Shown one piece after another: positions 22,707-33,546 of a stretch of DNA of 64,000 nt. The notes below the pieces were generated by a model. The model worked only from the letters and a program-made list of their open reading frames with translations, had not been told where the DNA came from and ran no database searches. The stretch is from positions 143,136,142-143,200,141 of the forward strand of contig NC_053489.1 in assembly GCF_905171775.1 (NCBI RefSeq), in the 5' to 3' direction. The translations under genes were made by a program, and so were the position numbers. Each line of letters opens with the position of its first letter. Position 1 is the first letter of the stretch. Source of the stretch: Rana temporaria. Lineage: Eukaryota; Chordata; Amphibia; Anura; Ranidae.

Positions 22707-23200
22707 TTCGGCCCCCAAAGAAAGGAATATTCTCACAACTAATAAATAATTAGACCATTGGACTTTATCCAGTTGTTTGTCATTACTGCTTTTTCTCTAT
22801 TTTTCTGTCTTCCAGGTTCTCTCCAAAAATAGTGCACTTCTAGTGCCAGATTTACTTACTCAGATGTATTAACTAACCACATTTGCACATTATTCACTCA
22901 TCTACTAACTGGGTATTCAGTCTAGAAATAAGAAGCCACTCATTTTTCTGCTTTTGATGTCACAATAAATTTTTTTTATTTTAGTCATTTTGTAACAAGA
23001 AATGTTTATTTTTTGGCTGAAAACATTTCCAGCAAATTTTTGGTACAAAATATTGGCTTTGAATTATTATTTTTTTTGTCTTTATTGACAGTGATTAGCA
23101 ATAATACTGATCGAAACACAATGTAAGAATAATGTCACTGAAACTATACGCTAGAATTTTTGGGCTTGTCTCCTATATATCTATCTCTAGAGATAGATAT

Positions 23201-23250
<50 letters not shown>

Positions 23251-23671
23251 TTCTAAACATAATTTTTTTAGACTTTGGTTCAAAATTAAAGTTCTTATTT
23301 AGTTTGGTTTTCAATAACCCAGACTAATTTATGTTGACATTTTTTAGGGTATTTTTTAATTTTTTATATTTTTTTGGTATTTGTTTCGAAGACATTTATT
23401 TACATTTAGAAATGTTTGGGTATTGTTTTTATACAAAACATTTTTTGGCTTTGTATTTGTTTGTGTATAATTTTTTCACCAAGATTTTAACACAACAAAA
23501 ATTTTTTTGTTTTTTTAAAGAAAATTCGTTAACTTATTTCTTTAGGTGAGATTTCTTGTTCGTTTTGTGATCTGAAACTGTAAACATTTACAAACCAAAA
23601 AAGATCAACACCAAACAAAAATTAAAAAAAAGAACAGCAGTCAGTCATGGATGGTGTGCTTTCACACTGGA

Positions 23672-23926
23672 ACACGCCAAAATTTCTAAATGCACACATT
23701 CAGTGCAAACTCGCCAAATGTCATTGGTTAAACAGACAAATGGCCACATGTGCTATCTGATATCATGGGTGATCAATGTCTGTGTTTTGTGGGAGCAAAC
23801 CCTTCCTCTCAACTACTTGAGGATCGAGGAGGGGTTTGTACCCACAAAGCACAGACAATAGATAGTCTGTGATGGCAGATAGCACATATTGGCACACTGT
23901 GTGTGCATTTAGAAATTTTGGCGTAT
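23672..23926. repeat. Inverted repeat between the convergent Harbinger genes
   Basis: The left arm starts ACGCCAAAATTTCTAAATGC. The right arm is its imperfect complement and includes GTGCATTTAGAAATTTTGGCG (23904-23924). The arms are about 115 bp with GTGCTATCTG and TTTGTGGG blocks conserved. It lies just downstream of the Myb-gene stop codon. It could be a nested MITE or a foldback structure at the 3' end of both transcripts. Confidence 0.75.
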
Positions 23927-23992
23927 TATAAAGTACAAAAATTAAAAAGGGTTTTGTGGGCGGGGGATGGGCGGGGGATGGGCTTCTGTGGT

Positions 23993-25812
23993 TCAGTCTT
24001 TGACACGGCCCATCATGTCAATGATATTTTTGTAATTCTGTTCGATGACTAGCATCCTTTGGCGCATGTTGTCCATTTCCGTGCTACACTCTGAAATGAC
24101 ATTTCGCACATTCTGCTCCATGACTAGCATCCTTTCCCGCATAATGTCCATTTCCGTGCTGCACTCCATTACCTGCTGTACAATTATAGAAGCACTTGCA
24201 CGTGAAAAATGTGCTACACCATCTTCATCCCCTAAAAAGAAACAAATTGGCATTCAAAATATGTAAATAGTTTCCAGCCTATCTGCATATGTTTGGCCCT
24301 ATTAATATAGGGGTGACACTGACCTGATGGCCTGATAATTTCCACATCCCCAATTTCTTCATCTTCTATCACTCCTCCTTCTTCCACCACCTCCCCATCA
24401 TCTTCTATCACTCCTCCTTCTTCCACCACCTCCCCATCATCTTCGACTCCTCCTTCATCCATCAATCCACCTTCTTTCAATTCGCCAAATTGTTCTTCCG
24501 CCACTTGCCCTTCATCTGCTATAAATTCTAAGTCCAAAATTACTTCTTCCTCCTCTCTTCCTTCCTCCTTTCTTCCTTCCTCTTCTCCTTCCACATCCTC
24601 TTCTCCTTCCACATCCTCTTCTCCTTCCACATCCTCTTCTCCTTCCACATCCTCTTCTCCTTCCACATCCTCTTCTCCTTCCACATCCTCTTCTCCTTCC
24701 ACATCCTCTTCTCCTTCCACATCCTCCTCTCTTCCTTCCCCAGCCTCCTCCTGCTCAACATGTGGAGGTGTTTGATTTTGTGGGTGTCTGGCCCTCTCTG
24801 CCTCCTCCAATTGCTGGCGTCTTCTTTCCCCTATAAGAAATAAGTAAAAACAAAAGGTATACTCATCAGCACACAGATATTGGATATCATAAATCGCACA
24901 CATTGCATAGACGATACATTTATGATGATTTTTTTTTGTTTATTCTTTCAGCAATCCTCCATTTTTGGCGTAGTTCGAGGCCAAGCTCTGATCCTGCCCC
25001 TTTTTTGCAAAGAAGTGACACACATGGATGTCCCCCCAAAACATTAATTCTCGTCGACCCTCCAAATAAATATACTTTGATTATTGAGACACAGGTGCTT
25101 TGCATTTCCAGATGTTAAAACATCAGCTTTATTTTCATTTTGGAGAATGAATCTTGTTTGCCTGTCACATGCACTCAATTTAATTTCTGTGATTTTGCTA
25201 TTCAACAATGTTGGAAAACCAAGTTTGGGGCCAGTCAGCCATGTCCAGGTGTGTTGTTCCTGGAGTAACGTCACATTTTAGCAAAACAATGTCATATTAC
25301 GCGTGTTTACTATTTAACTAAATTTGGTAAGGGTTGTTATTTGACATAAACACAATACAGTATCTACACGTGTTCAAAAGTACAAGCAGGCCAAGGAGGC
25401 AGATGTGAAAAACTACATGTCAACACATTATTGCAGACATCCCCCCCCCCTTAAATAATATGGACTTACTTTTCCGCAGAATTTTGAGTATCTTCTTCAT
25501 GTGATGTGGCTCCCTCAATTTTAAATCGGACCAACGCTTCCGGAGTTGCTCCTTTGACCTGGTGACACCAAACATTCTCCTCATTCTCCTTGCCACCTTG
25601 TCCATTATGTGTGACTTTCTACGGTTCGGTGTTTTGTAGGGCCCACATTCACCATCATAATCCTTCCTCCTCATGATGTAAACCAACTCCACCATTTCTT
25701 CAAACGCCATATTAGTGGCTTTATATCTTTTAGGCCTGGATCGGGACGGTCCTGCCTCTGTCCCTTCACTTGCGCCATGAGAGCTCCGTGCCCGCTCGTG
25801 TGACATCGCCAT
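23993..25812 (-). CDS. Harbinger accessory Myb/SANT-like DNA-binding protein, three exons
   Basis: Predicted exons on the minus strand are 25812-25470, 24830-24324 and 24231-23993. All introns are GT-AG with matching phase 1 at both junctions, giving 362 residues. Exon 1 holds a Myb/SANT-like (NAIF1/MSANTD-type) trihelix: FEEMVELVYIMRRK, MDKVARRMRRMFGVTRSKEQ, RKRWSDLKLREP, plus a basic RSRPKRYK likely nuclear signal. Exon 2 is highly acidic, with about eight EGEEDV repeats and two EDDGEVVEEGGVI repeats. Exon 3 is a likely coiled coil containing a duplicated ECSTEMDNMRQRMLVIEQN block. In vertebrate Harbingers a Myb-like partner imports the transposase to the nucleus and binds the ends; the same role is inferred here. 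cDNA would be needed to confirm the exons. Confidence 0.85.
24581..24726 (-). repeat. 18-bp coding minisatellite (EGEEDV repeat)
   Basis: Eight nearly identical copies of TCTTCTCCTTCCACATCC (plus strand) encode EGEEDV on the minus strand. The unit is a multiple of three, so copy-number changes leave the Myb-like gene in frame. A larger direct repeat of 54 bp (24353-24445) encodes the EDDGEVVEEGGVI pair. Confidence 0.9.
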
Positions 25813-26743
25813 CTTTCCTTCCCACAGAGATTAGGGGCGTGGAAACGAGGAAATGTCCCGTCAGGGGCGGAGATGAGGGCGGGGATTCTTGCATATGCGG
25901 AGTGTCGCGAATGCCAACAACGTATTGACGTAGGTTACGCGGAGAATATTCGCGCGATTCCAGAACCTACACAGTTAACGCCATATTTACTTTTTAAATT
26001 GATTAGGGGCATGGCAAAGGTGACGAGGGCGGCGTTTCATACATACGCGGAGTGGATAAAAGGCGCTTGACGTGATTACGTAGGTTACGTGTTAATTCAG
26101 CGAGCGTAACAAACGAGGATTTTGAGAGAGGCAGGTAAGAAATTTAAACATTGGATCAGCAGCGGGCTCTAAAATGTAGAGCCATGGGATGGGGGTTTGG
26201 TCTGTTGGTTGCACAGTTTTATTAAGCTATTATGTCTCTTGGATACCAGAATGTGATTTTCGTACCCAAATGCTTTTGTAGACATCACAAAATAGAGAGG
26301 TCAAAAATGCTGTGACTCATTATCAATTATGTAGGGTGTATTCAGATCAGGCCAAGTATTGTTCAGTGTTGGTTGGACAGAGGTCATTAGGAAGTTTCTT
26401 TCATGTAATCAATGCTGAGGGGCAGGATATCTACACATGCAATAGTGCCTTGATGAATGCTGTCATTTGTAATAATTGTGTATGGTTGTACATTTCTATT
26501 ATTTCCTGCAATGTAACCAAAGGGGCGGCATGTATCAAAAAAATTTTAGCTAAAACCAACCAATGGGGCCGAGCTGGCCAGCATTTTCTAAACAAGAGAC
26601 ACTGTGTTTGTATTTATATATAGGTACTACTTTTTAAACAACATATTCTATCAATGTAAATGCTGAGGCTTTTTTTAATTGTGTTTTTGGTTTCTTTTTA
26701 TTTTTTCAATCTAGAATAAAAAAAAAAAAAACATAATTTCCCA
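25813..26743. promoter_or_regulatory. Bidirectional promoter region of the Myb-like and MADF genes
   Basis: Separates the two divergent genes. The 300 bp next to the Myb gene is GC/CpG-rich and repeats GACGTAGGTTACG (25928 and, as TTACGTAGGTTACGTG, near 26077). GGCGGG/GGGGCG boxes and a GGATAAAAGGCGC TATA-like element lie at ~26053. About 80 bp downstream is a good donor GAGGCAG/GTAAGAA (26134/26135), and TTTTTTCAATCTAG ends at 26714 just before the MADF start codon. So a 5'-UTR intron of about 580 bp is likely. Promoter activity is inferred. Confidence 0.6.
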
Positions 26744-27993
26744 ATGGATCTCCTGCAGACCCAAGAGATTATCCAGCACTTGCTGGATAAATTTAGGGAA
26801 ATGCCCATCCTGTGGGATTCAAAGCAGCCCACCTACCACAACAAGGACGTACGAGCGGCAGCACTTGAACAGCTAGCAGCATACATGAGGACATGGGTGC
26901 CAGAATGCAGTGCCAACATGGTGAAGGATAAACTTGCCAACCTCAGGGGCACATATAGGAGAGCGTACAAAGCTCACCAAAAGCAGCTAAGATCTGGAGC
27001 AGCAGCAAGACCACCAAAGGAACCCAAGCTGTGGTATTACAGCCAGATGTCATTTTTGCGGGATCAACTGGAAGGCAGGGCATCAATGTCAAGTCTGAAT
27101 CCCAACCTTCCCTCCATGCTACCTTCCAGCGGGACTTCCCCAGATCACCACAGCCCTGCAGAGTCAGATGAAGAGGGCCTGGCTGACAGAGAGGCAGATC
27201 TGCGCCTCTACGATGATGAGGTATAGTAGTTTCATAACTATTTATGTAATAATATTAATTATTGTTTGATTCTTGACTTGATATTGGTTAATAAAATACA
27301 AGCTGTGAAACAAAAATCAAAAGTCGTGGGCAAACAAATAGGTGTCAGGGATGACAACTGCAGGGGTCAGAGGGTGAGTCTGTTTTCAAGTTTAAATTCA
27401 AGGCAAAAAATAAGATTCAAGCATGAAAATGTGAGTGATTATATTCCTAAATATATTACAACATATCCCTTTTTTTTACACAGGAAGAAGAGACCAGCCA
27501 GGAGGTGGCAGATCCTCTCCTCACTGTCAGCCAGGACGAAGGGGTCAGTGGCAGCCAGGAGGAGGCCGGGCCCAGTGGCATTCAGCAGCTCCCCAGGACA
27601 AGCACCACCAGCCAGGCTCCTCCCCTTTATATTAGGCCACCAGGCCGTAAGAAGAAATTGGGGGCAGTGGAGGAAGCCAGCCTCAAAATGATTCAGGAGG
27701 CGAGTGCCATCATGAGGGCCCCCCTCAACCCCACTGAGGCCTACAGTGCCTCCGTGGCACATGATCTCAATAAAGGCACGGAGGAGCAGAGGCAATTGGC
27801 CAAGGGCATCATCAACCAGGCCCTTTGGTGGATGCAGAGGGAGCTGCTGACCCCAGACACTGGGCTATGTGACCCGGCCCGGCTTGCTGAACATCATACT
27901 CCTGCTGCCACATCATCCCCACCTGCAAGGGCCCAGGGAAGACCCGCTGTAAGGCAGCCTGGAAGGAAGGTTGCAAGGAAGAGGAGACGTTGA
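26744..27993 (+). CDS. Harbinger accessory MADF-domain protein, two coding exons
   Basis: Exons 26744-27220 and 27484-27993 join in phase 0 across a GT-AG intron (GATGAG/GTATAG; TTTTACACAG/GAAGAA), giving 328 residues. Residues ~7-110 form a MADF domain: IIQHLLDKFREMPILWDSK, VKDKLANLRGTYRRAYKAHQ and KLWYYSQMSFLRDQL, the usual acidic-to-basic helix triplet that binds DNA. The C-terminal exon has a helical stretch (VEEASLKMIQEASAIMR; LAKGIINQALWWMQRELL) and a basic tail GRKVARKRRR that could be a nuclear signal. AATAAA occurs at 28215. A MADF partner is known from some insect PIF-like transposons; carrying both MADF and Myb genes is unusual. Its exact job is unknown. Confidence 0.88.
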
Positions 27994-28867
27994 TGCCCTG
28001 CCTTCCATTTGATCCCCCACAAATGGCATCTTGTTTGGACTATCACAGCTTGGGTTCCTTTGGTGTTATGTGCTGCTGCTTCAGATTTTATTTTGTGTGC
28101 CTCCTGAGGTTGGCTAGTTTATCCTTCACCATGTTTGAAATGCAAGTTTGCATGTATGTTGCTAGCTGTTCAAGTGCTGCCATTCTGGTTTTGATCCTTT
28201 TTATCATTTGCTAAAATAAAAGCGTTTTTGTTGATTTGAAAAACGTGCCTATTGTTTGTAATACTGTGGGTATTATTTTAGGCATCAAACATTACAAACA
28301 AATAAAATGTTTAATCTAAAATATTCACTAACTCATGGGGGGGGGGGGCATTTGGTGTGCCAACATGGTAGACAATTTAAACAACCTTCAAAATAATCCA
28401 GTTAAATATACAAACAAAAGCAAAATCAAAACTATTTCCTATTAAAATATTCTAAATGGTGACATAACTATAAACACCTAAAGAAAGTGGGAAAGATAAC
28501 CATTAAACATTAAAAGCAAAAAATTTGACATGTGGAGGACCACTAAAAATATGATACGTCGGGCCAATAAAAGTTTGCAAAAATCTTACTACATCACAGC
28601 TAACAAATGTCACTTTTCAGTATGGAACAACTCAGTTGAAATAACATGAGCTAAATAACTGATTATTTATAGCAAGAGAAGAATGAATAAAACGACGGCA
28701 TCAAGCGTTGTTTATTGTGTGGTTTGCTTCAGTGTTCTATTGCTAGAATTAATCTTTCTATTGACGAATGTGCCATATCCCAAACAAACGTGAGTTTTAC
28801 CTGAACGAGCGCTCCCGTGGCCTCATTTAGTCTGAGCATGCGCGGGGTTTTTGTACGTTAGTTTTGT

Positions 28868-29076
28868 GTACTCACCACCAAACATGTCCGTTCGGACAGG
28901 ATTTGAGCGGACGGTTTTAAAACAAGTTTGCAAATAAATGTCTGCTGAAAAACGGCCCGGCGGGCAAATGTACGGTGAAATTCTGCACGCTCGTAACTAC
29001 ACACGAACAAACATGTCTGCTGAAACTGGTCCGCGGGCCAGTTTCAGCAGACATGTTTGGTCGTGAGTATGGGGCC
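28868..29076. repeat. Harbinger right-end block with an internal TIR-like copy
   Basis: At 28869 TGTACTCACCACCAAACATG repeats the left terminal sequence in the same orientation, 200 bp inside the right end. Between them are GGCCCGGCGGGCAAATGT, GAGCGGACGGTTTTAAAAC and the palindrome AAACTGGTCCGCGGGCCAGTTT. The same blocks in the same order form the right part of the MITE at 47009-47478. They are good candidates for transposase or Myb binding sites. Confidence 0.75.
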
Positions 29077-29453
29077 TTAGAGGTGCTTCTCTTCTTTTTT
29101 ATACCCTGTAAAAAAAATGCTTTGATATACAAGTGCTTTGGATTACAAGCATGTTTCTGGAACTAATTATGCTCGCAAACCAAGGTTTTACTGTATATTG
29201 TAGTTTACCAATCTACTATGTATATGTGGTGGCTGCATTTGTTTTCCCTTTTCCAGTCCATTTACCATTTCTGCAAGTAAAAAAAAATACCCGTTAATCA
29301 GTAATCCAGTGCTCTTGTAACTTCACATGGACTGAGCTGAAATCTGAAACAATGCTATTCATTTTTCAGCTATCTTCTCTGAGCTACAAGGCACTTCCCC
29401 TATTTGTAATAAATATGAGGAGAGGAGGTAGTCCAAATTGGAGGAGCCTAGAG

Positions 29454-29989
29454 TAGGGTGACCAGACATCCCCAGTTTCAGGGGACAGTGCCCTGATTGA
29501 GGACACTGTCCCCAGACCAAGTCTGTCCCTGGTTTTGTCCCCAGATTGGATTTAATAGGGGGCAGGGGTAATTTTAAAGACAGTCAGTGAAGAATTAAAA
29601 TAAAAAAAATTGACTTACACACCCCTGCTCCGCCGTGCCTACTAGCATAGGGGGGTTGTATTTTTCCATTATCTGCCCCTTTCTGATGATCATGTGCTGG
29701 TCAGAGCAGAGGGAATGTTTCTTCAGTTTCGGGCGCATGCCGATTCAGCTTCGCTCGCACGTTCTTCTGCCTTGGCTTAAGTCCTGGCCATCCGTCTGCC
29801 TATCTCCTTGCCTTCCCTGGCAGAGTGATCTTCCTCCGCTCCCCACCCAGTAGTAGCCGGGGGCCCCATGAGTAAGACTTGGGAGGCTGTGAGGCGTGGC
29901 AGCGACGGGCAGAGAGTCGCTGATTGTTGCCATTACTAGTAAAGAAAAAATATGTCCCCGGATTTAATTTTAAAAATCTGGTCACCTTA
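29454..29989. mobile_element. Non-autonomous hAT element, 536 bp
   Basis: Ends TAGGGTGACCAGACATCCCC and AAATCTGGTCACCTTA. Flanks GCCTAGAG (29446-29453) and GCATAGAG (29990-29997) match at seven of eight positions. No coding capacity. Confidence 0.82.
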
Positions 29990-29997
29990 GCATAGAG

Positions 29998-30882
29998 TGA
30001 CAACGTTGTTCCTCAATAGATACAGTAAAGTAGAGTGAGCATTGTTCTCCTAAGACAGGAAGTGTGTCACTGGCAGGATCGCCAGGTAAAAAAAAAAGGG
30101 AATGAGCCAGAAAAATGTAAACAAATGCAGCCCCCACATTTAAGGACTAGTAAGCTGCAAAATTTTTGTTCTGAGGTTTAATACACTTGCTTCTCTGTAT
30201 AGTCTTTATTGATAAATTGCTGCTTTGCTTATTAGACAGGTTACTCTCAGCAGTACGTTCTTAATGTTGCTTTCACAATAATAAACACTTGGCAAAGCTG
30301 GTGTAGCCTTTACAAAGGGGTGTTTTATTGGGACATCACATTCTCTGAACGGAGCCCTGCCTGGGGAGTCTACAGCAGCTAAAAATGGAAAAGGACAGGG
30401 GAGGACTTAGCCTGCATCAAGCCAAAGGAATGTTTCTCTATTCAAAAGATTATGTATGACTGGGTACTAGATGAATAAACATGGTAGTACTTGGTGCCTG
30501 GGGTGTGATAGCACCTCTTCCTTTTCTTCATTCCAAATGATAGAAGTGATTCATGCAGCACCTCCAGGTGAGTGATCATCAGAATAGGGCTGTGCATATA
30601 TTACTGTAATCCTTTTCTAAAGCCAGTGCCAACCACCTAAAGAAGCAAGCTAATTATGAGTGAACCTTTATGTGACGTGAACTTTACCTGTATGAACCCA
30701 CTTGTGTTGACATTCACAATCTATCCCTGAGGTTGAGACTCGGCTTTCTGACTGGGGAGCTCAAGCAGTTTTTTAATTTACCATTAGTCTGTATTATACC
30801 ATTGCTTTAGAAAATAAACGATTATTTGCAAACCAAACCTATAAAATGTCAAATTTTGCCTAAAATATTTACATGATTCATT
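29998..30882. other. Unassigned, no features seen
   Basis: No supported gene, RNA or repeat boundary. Mildly AT-rich. Confidence 0.4.
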
Positions 30883-30886
30883 TTAA

Positions 30887-32076
30887 CCACTTCCAGACCG
30901 CTGTACGACTATATACGGCCTAACTTTAAAGATACATATCTCGGTAACGGCAGCAGCTGCCACAACCGAGGTATCTATCTTTACTGTCAGCGGTTCTGGT
31001 AACGATAACGGCGGTCTCCGCGGCGGATTCGCCGCGAGATCGCCGTTATCGGCGGCGGGAGAGGGCCCCCCCCCCTCCCGCCGCTCTCCCGCGCCCTCCG
31101 CTGCTTACCGGAGTCGTCGGTAGCGGCGGAGGCGATCGGGACCGTTCGGCAGCTGAGCGGGGACGAGACTGAAGAAAAAATATCCTTTGCCCGTCCCCAT
31201 AGCTCGGCTGGGCGGAAGTGACGTCAAAACGTCAGTCCCGCCCAGCGTCTTAAAGAAACATTTTTTTTTTTGTCATTTGAAAAAATGACATTTTCCAATT
31301 TTTTTTTTTTTTTTGCATTTTAGTCTAAATATAAGATCTGAGGTCTTTTTGACCCCAGATCTCATATTTAAGAGGACCTGTCATGCTTTTTTCTATTACA
31401 AGGGATGTTTACATTCCTTGTAATAGGAATAAAAGTGATAATTTTTTTTTTTTCCCAGTGTAAAAAATAATAAAATAAATAAAAATAAATAATAAAAAAA
31501 AAAAAAAAAATTTAAAGCGCCCCGTCCCGACGAGCTCGTGTGCAGAAGCGAACGCATACGTGAGTAGCGCCTGCATTTGAAAACGGTGTTCAAACGACAC
31601 AAGTGAGGTATTGCCGCGATCGTTAGAGCGAGAGCAATAATTATAGCCCTAGGCCTACCCTGTAACTCAAAAAATGCAACCTATAGAATTTTTTAAACGT
31701 CGCCTATCGAGATTTTTAAGGGTAAAAGTTTGACGCCATGCCACGAGCGGGCGCAATTTGTAAGCGTGACATGTTGGGTACCATTTTACTCGGCGTAACA
31801 TTATCTTTCACAATATATAAAAAAATTGGGCCAAATTTATTGCTGTCTTATTTTTTTATTCAAAAAAGTGATTTTTTTAAAAAAAAAGTGCACTTGTAGG
31901 ACCGCTGCGCAAATATGGTGTGACAAAAAGTATTGCAATGATCGCCATTTTATTCTCTAGGGTATTAGAAAAAAATAAATATATAACGTTTGTGGGTTTT
32001 AAGTAATTTTCTAGCAAAAAAACTGTTTTAATCTTGTAAACACCAAATCTGAAAAACACCCAAAGTAGAGAAGTGG
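30887..32076. mobile_element. TTAA-flanked element (CCACTT ends), 1190 bp
   Basis: Starts CCACTTCCAGACCG and ends GAGAAGTGG, with TTAA on both sides (30883-30886 and 32077-32080). Low-complexity T/A tracts alternate with CpG-rich palindromes (GGCGGTCTCCGCGGCGG). No transposase. One of several family members here; the TTAA target suggests piggyBac-type machinery. Confidence 0.82.
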
Positions 32077-32652
32077 TTAAAGTTATAGGTTATATAACTA
32101 TAGTGATAGCGAATACACAGATGAGCAGCAAAAACACTCTGCGCACATAATTGTTGTTATTCATTTTCTTCAACCTTCTAACAAAGTTCCTTTTTTCCTA
32201 TGTAGGATAATCCCTGGGGATGCTTTCAAGAGTATACAAAAAAGATAGGCGTTTTTGCTTGTTAGCGATGTGCTTGGTCAGATGGAGCAGAAGGAGTAGG
32301 CAGTGACTGGCAACTCTGATTAACCAGCTCACAAGAACAAGCTGTACTGTGCTCTTGCCTGCAGGAAAATGTTGCAGTTTACAACCCACGTACCCTGGTC
32401 TTTTATCATAAAGCTAGCTATTCTGCCAGTTGTAGACAGCCACAACACTATCCTCCAGGTCTGTGCTGTGCTGCCACTTTGCAACTCCATGAAGACAGGG
32501 TAAAAAGAAAATACAATTGTAACTCTCATATTCCTCATTTTACAACTGCATTTATAATACATTTACATTTTATGTAGCACCCTCTACTTAGGTAGGAGCT
32601 AGAATTGTTGTGAGTGCAGGTACATTTAGGCAGGCCTTGCTGGAAGCTAATA

Positions 32653-33345
32653 GCCAGATTCAGGTAGAGATACGACGGCGTATCAGTAGATACGCCGTCG
32701 TAACTCTGAATCTGCGCCGTTGTATATTTAAGCGCATTCTCAAACTGACATACGCTTAAATGTTGCTAAGATACGAGCGGCGTAAGTCTTCCTACGCCGT
32801 CGTATCTTAGCTGTCTATTTACGCTGGCCGCTAGGGGCGTGTACGCTTATTTACGCCTAGAATATGTAAATCAGCGAGATACACCTATTCACGAACGTAC
32901 GCACGGCCGTCGCAGTAAAGATACGCCGTTTACGTAAGGCGTTTTCAGGCGTAAAGATAAACCACCAAAAAGATGGCGCAGCCAATGTTAAGTATCGACG
33001 TCAAATTTTTCAATTTTTACGTCATTTGCATAAGTCGTCCGTGAATGGGGCTGGGCGTAATTTACGTTCACGTCGAAAACCAATGAGTCTTTGCAGCGTA
33101 ATTTGGGATACGTTCACGGACGGCGCATGCGTCGTTCGTTCAAAACGTCATTTACATAAAACATGCCCACCTCTTCTCAATTTGAATTTAGGCGCGCTTA
33201 TGCCGGCACATTTACGCTACGCCGCCGTAACTTAGGACGCAAGTTCTTTGTGAATACAGCACTTGCCTCTCTAACTTGCGGTGGTGTAACGTAAATTACA
33301 TACGCTATGCCTGCATAACTTTAAGCTGCCGTACGTGAATCTGGC
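32653..33345. mobile_element. CpG-rich hairpin MITE, 693 bp
   Basis: Ends GCCAGATTCAGGTAGAGATA and TACGTGAATCTGGC, flanked by TA (32651-32652 and 33346-33347). The body has many ACGCCGTCGTA palindromes. Same family as 15556-16231. Confidence 0.83.
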
Positions 33346-33546
33346 TACAAGTCTGTTTGTTTTGATCTGTGTGGGCTGGAAGTGGCTTAGAGTAGGCTGG
33401 CGACTCACAGACAGCATCACTTCTTGGTTCACTTACTCTGGCTTCTAGAGGATTCTATAAGAGAGGAGGGGAAGAGAGGTGGAGCTGCCTGGGGTGTTCT
33501 AATGAGCTCTGTCCTATCCCCAACCTGGATTGGCAGGCCTCCTTAA

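Larger units (their letters stand above)
20505..29076. mobile_element. Apparently complete PIF/Harbinger transposon with three genes, 8572 bp
   Basis: Starts GGCCAAGTACTCACGACCAA and ends TTGGTCGTGAGTATGGGGCC, matching over about 27 bp. Perfect TTA target duplications lie at 20502-20504 and 29077-29079. The related copy at 36541-36575 preserves the empty site (GCTACACTTAGAGGC). Inside are a two-exon DDE transposase on the plus strand, a three-exon Myb/SANT-like gene on the minus strand and a two-exon MADF gene on the plus strand, the last two divergent from a shared 0.9-kb region. No frameshift or stop interrupts any predicted reading frame. Confidence 0.93.
19944..29193. mobile_element. TA-flanked MITE (CAGTAAAACC ends) split by hAT and Harbinger
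   Basis: The left end CAGTAGAACCATGTTTTGAG is preceded by TA (19942-19943). The right end CAAACCAAGGTTTTACTG is followed by TA (29194-29195). Without its two insertions it is only about 310 bp, non-coding and Tc1/mariner-like in target. The reverse copy at 35489-36701 supplies both unoccupied junctions, so the boundaries of the inserted hAT and Harbinger elements can be checked inside the window. Confidence 0.85.

Noticed and set aside
24540..24761. 73-residue minus-strand frame of KRMWKEKR repeats
   Set aside because: A shadow frame of the 18-bp repeat inside the Myb-like gene's acidic exon, whose real frame (EGEEDV) is supported by matching splice phases on both sides.
26312..26623. 103-residue open frame in the MADF gene's 5' region
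   Set aside because: It lies in the predicted 5'-UTR intron and has no recognisable domain.
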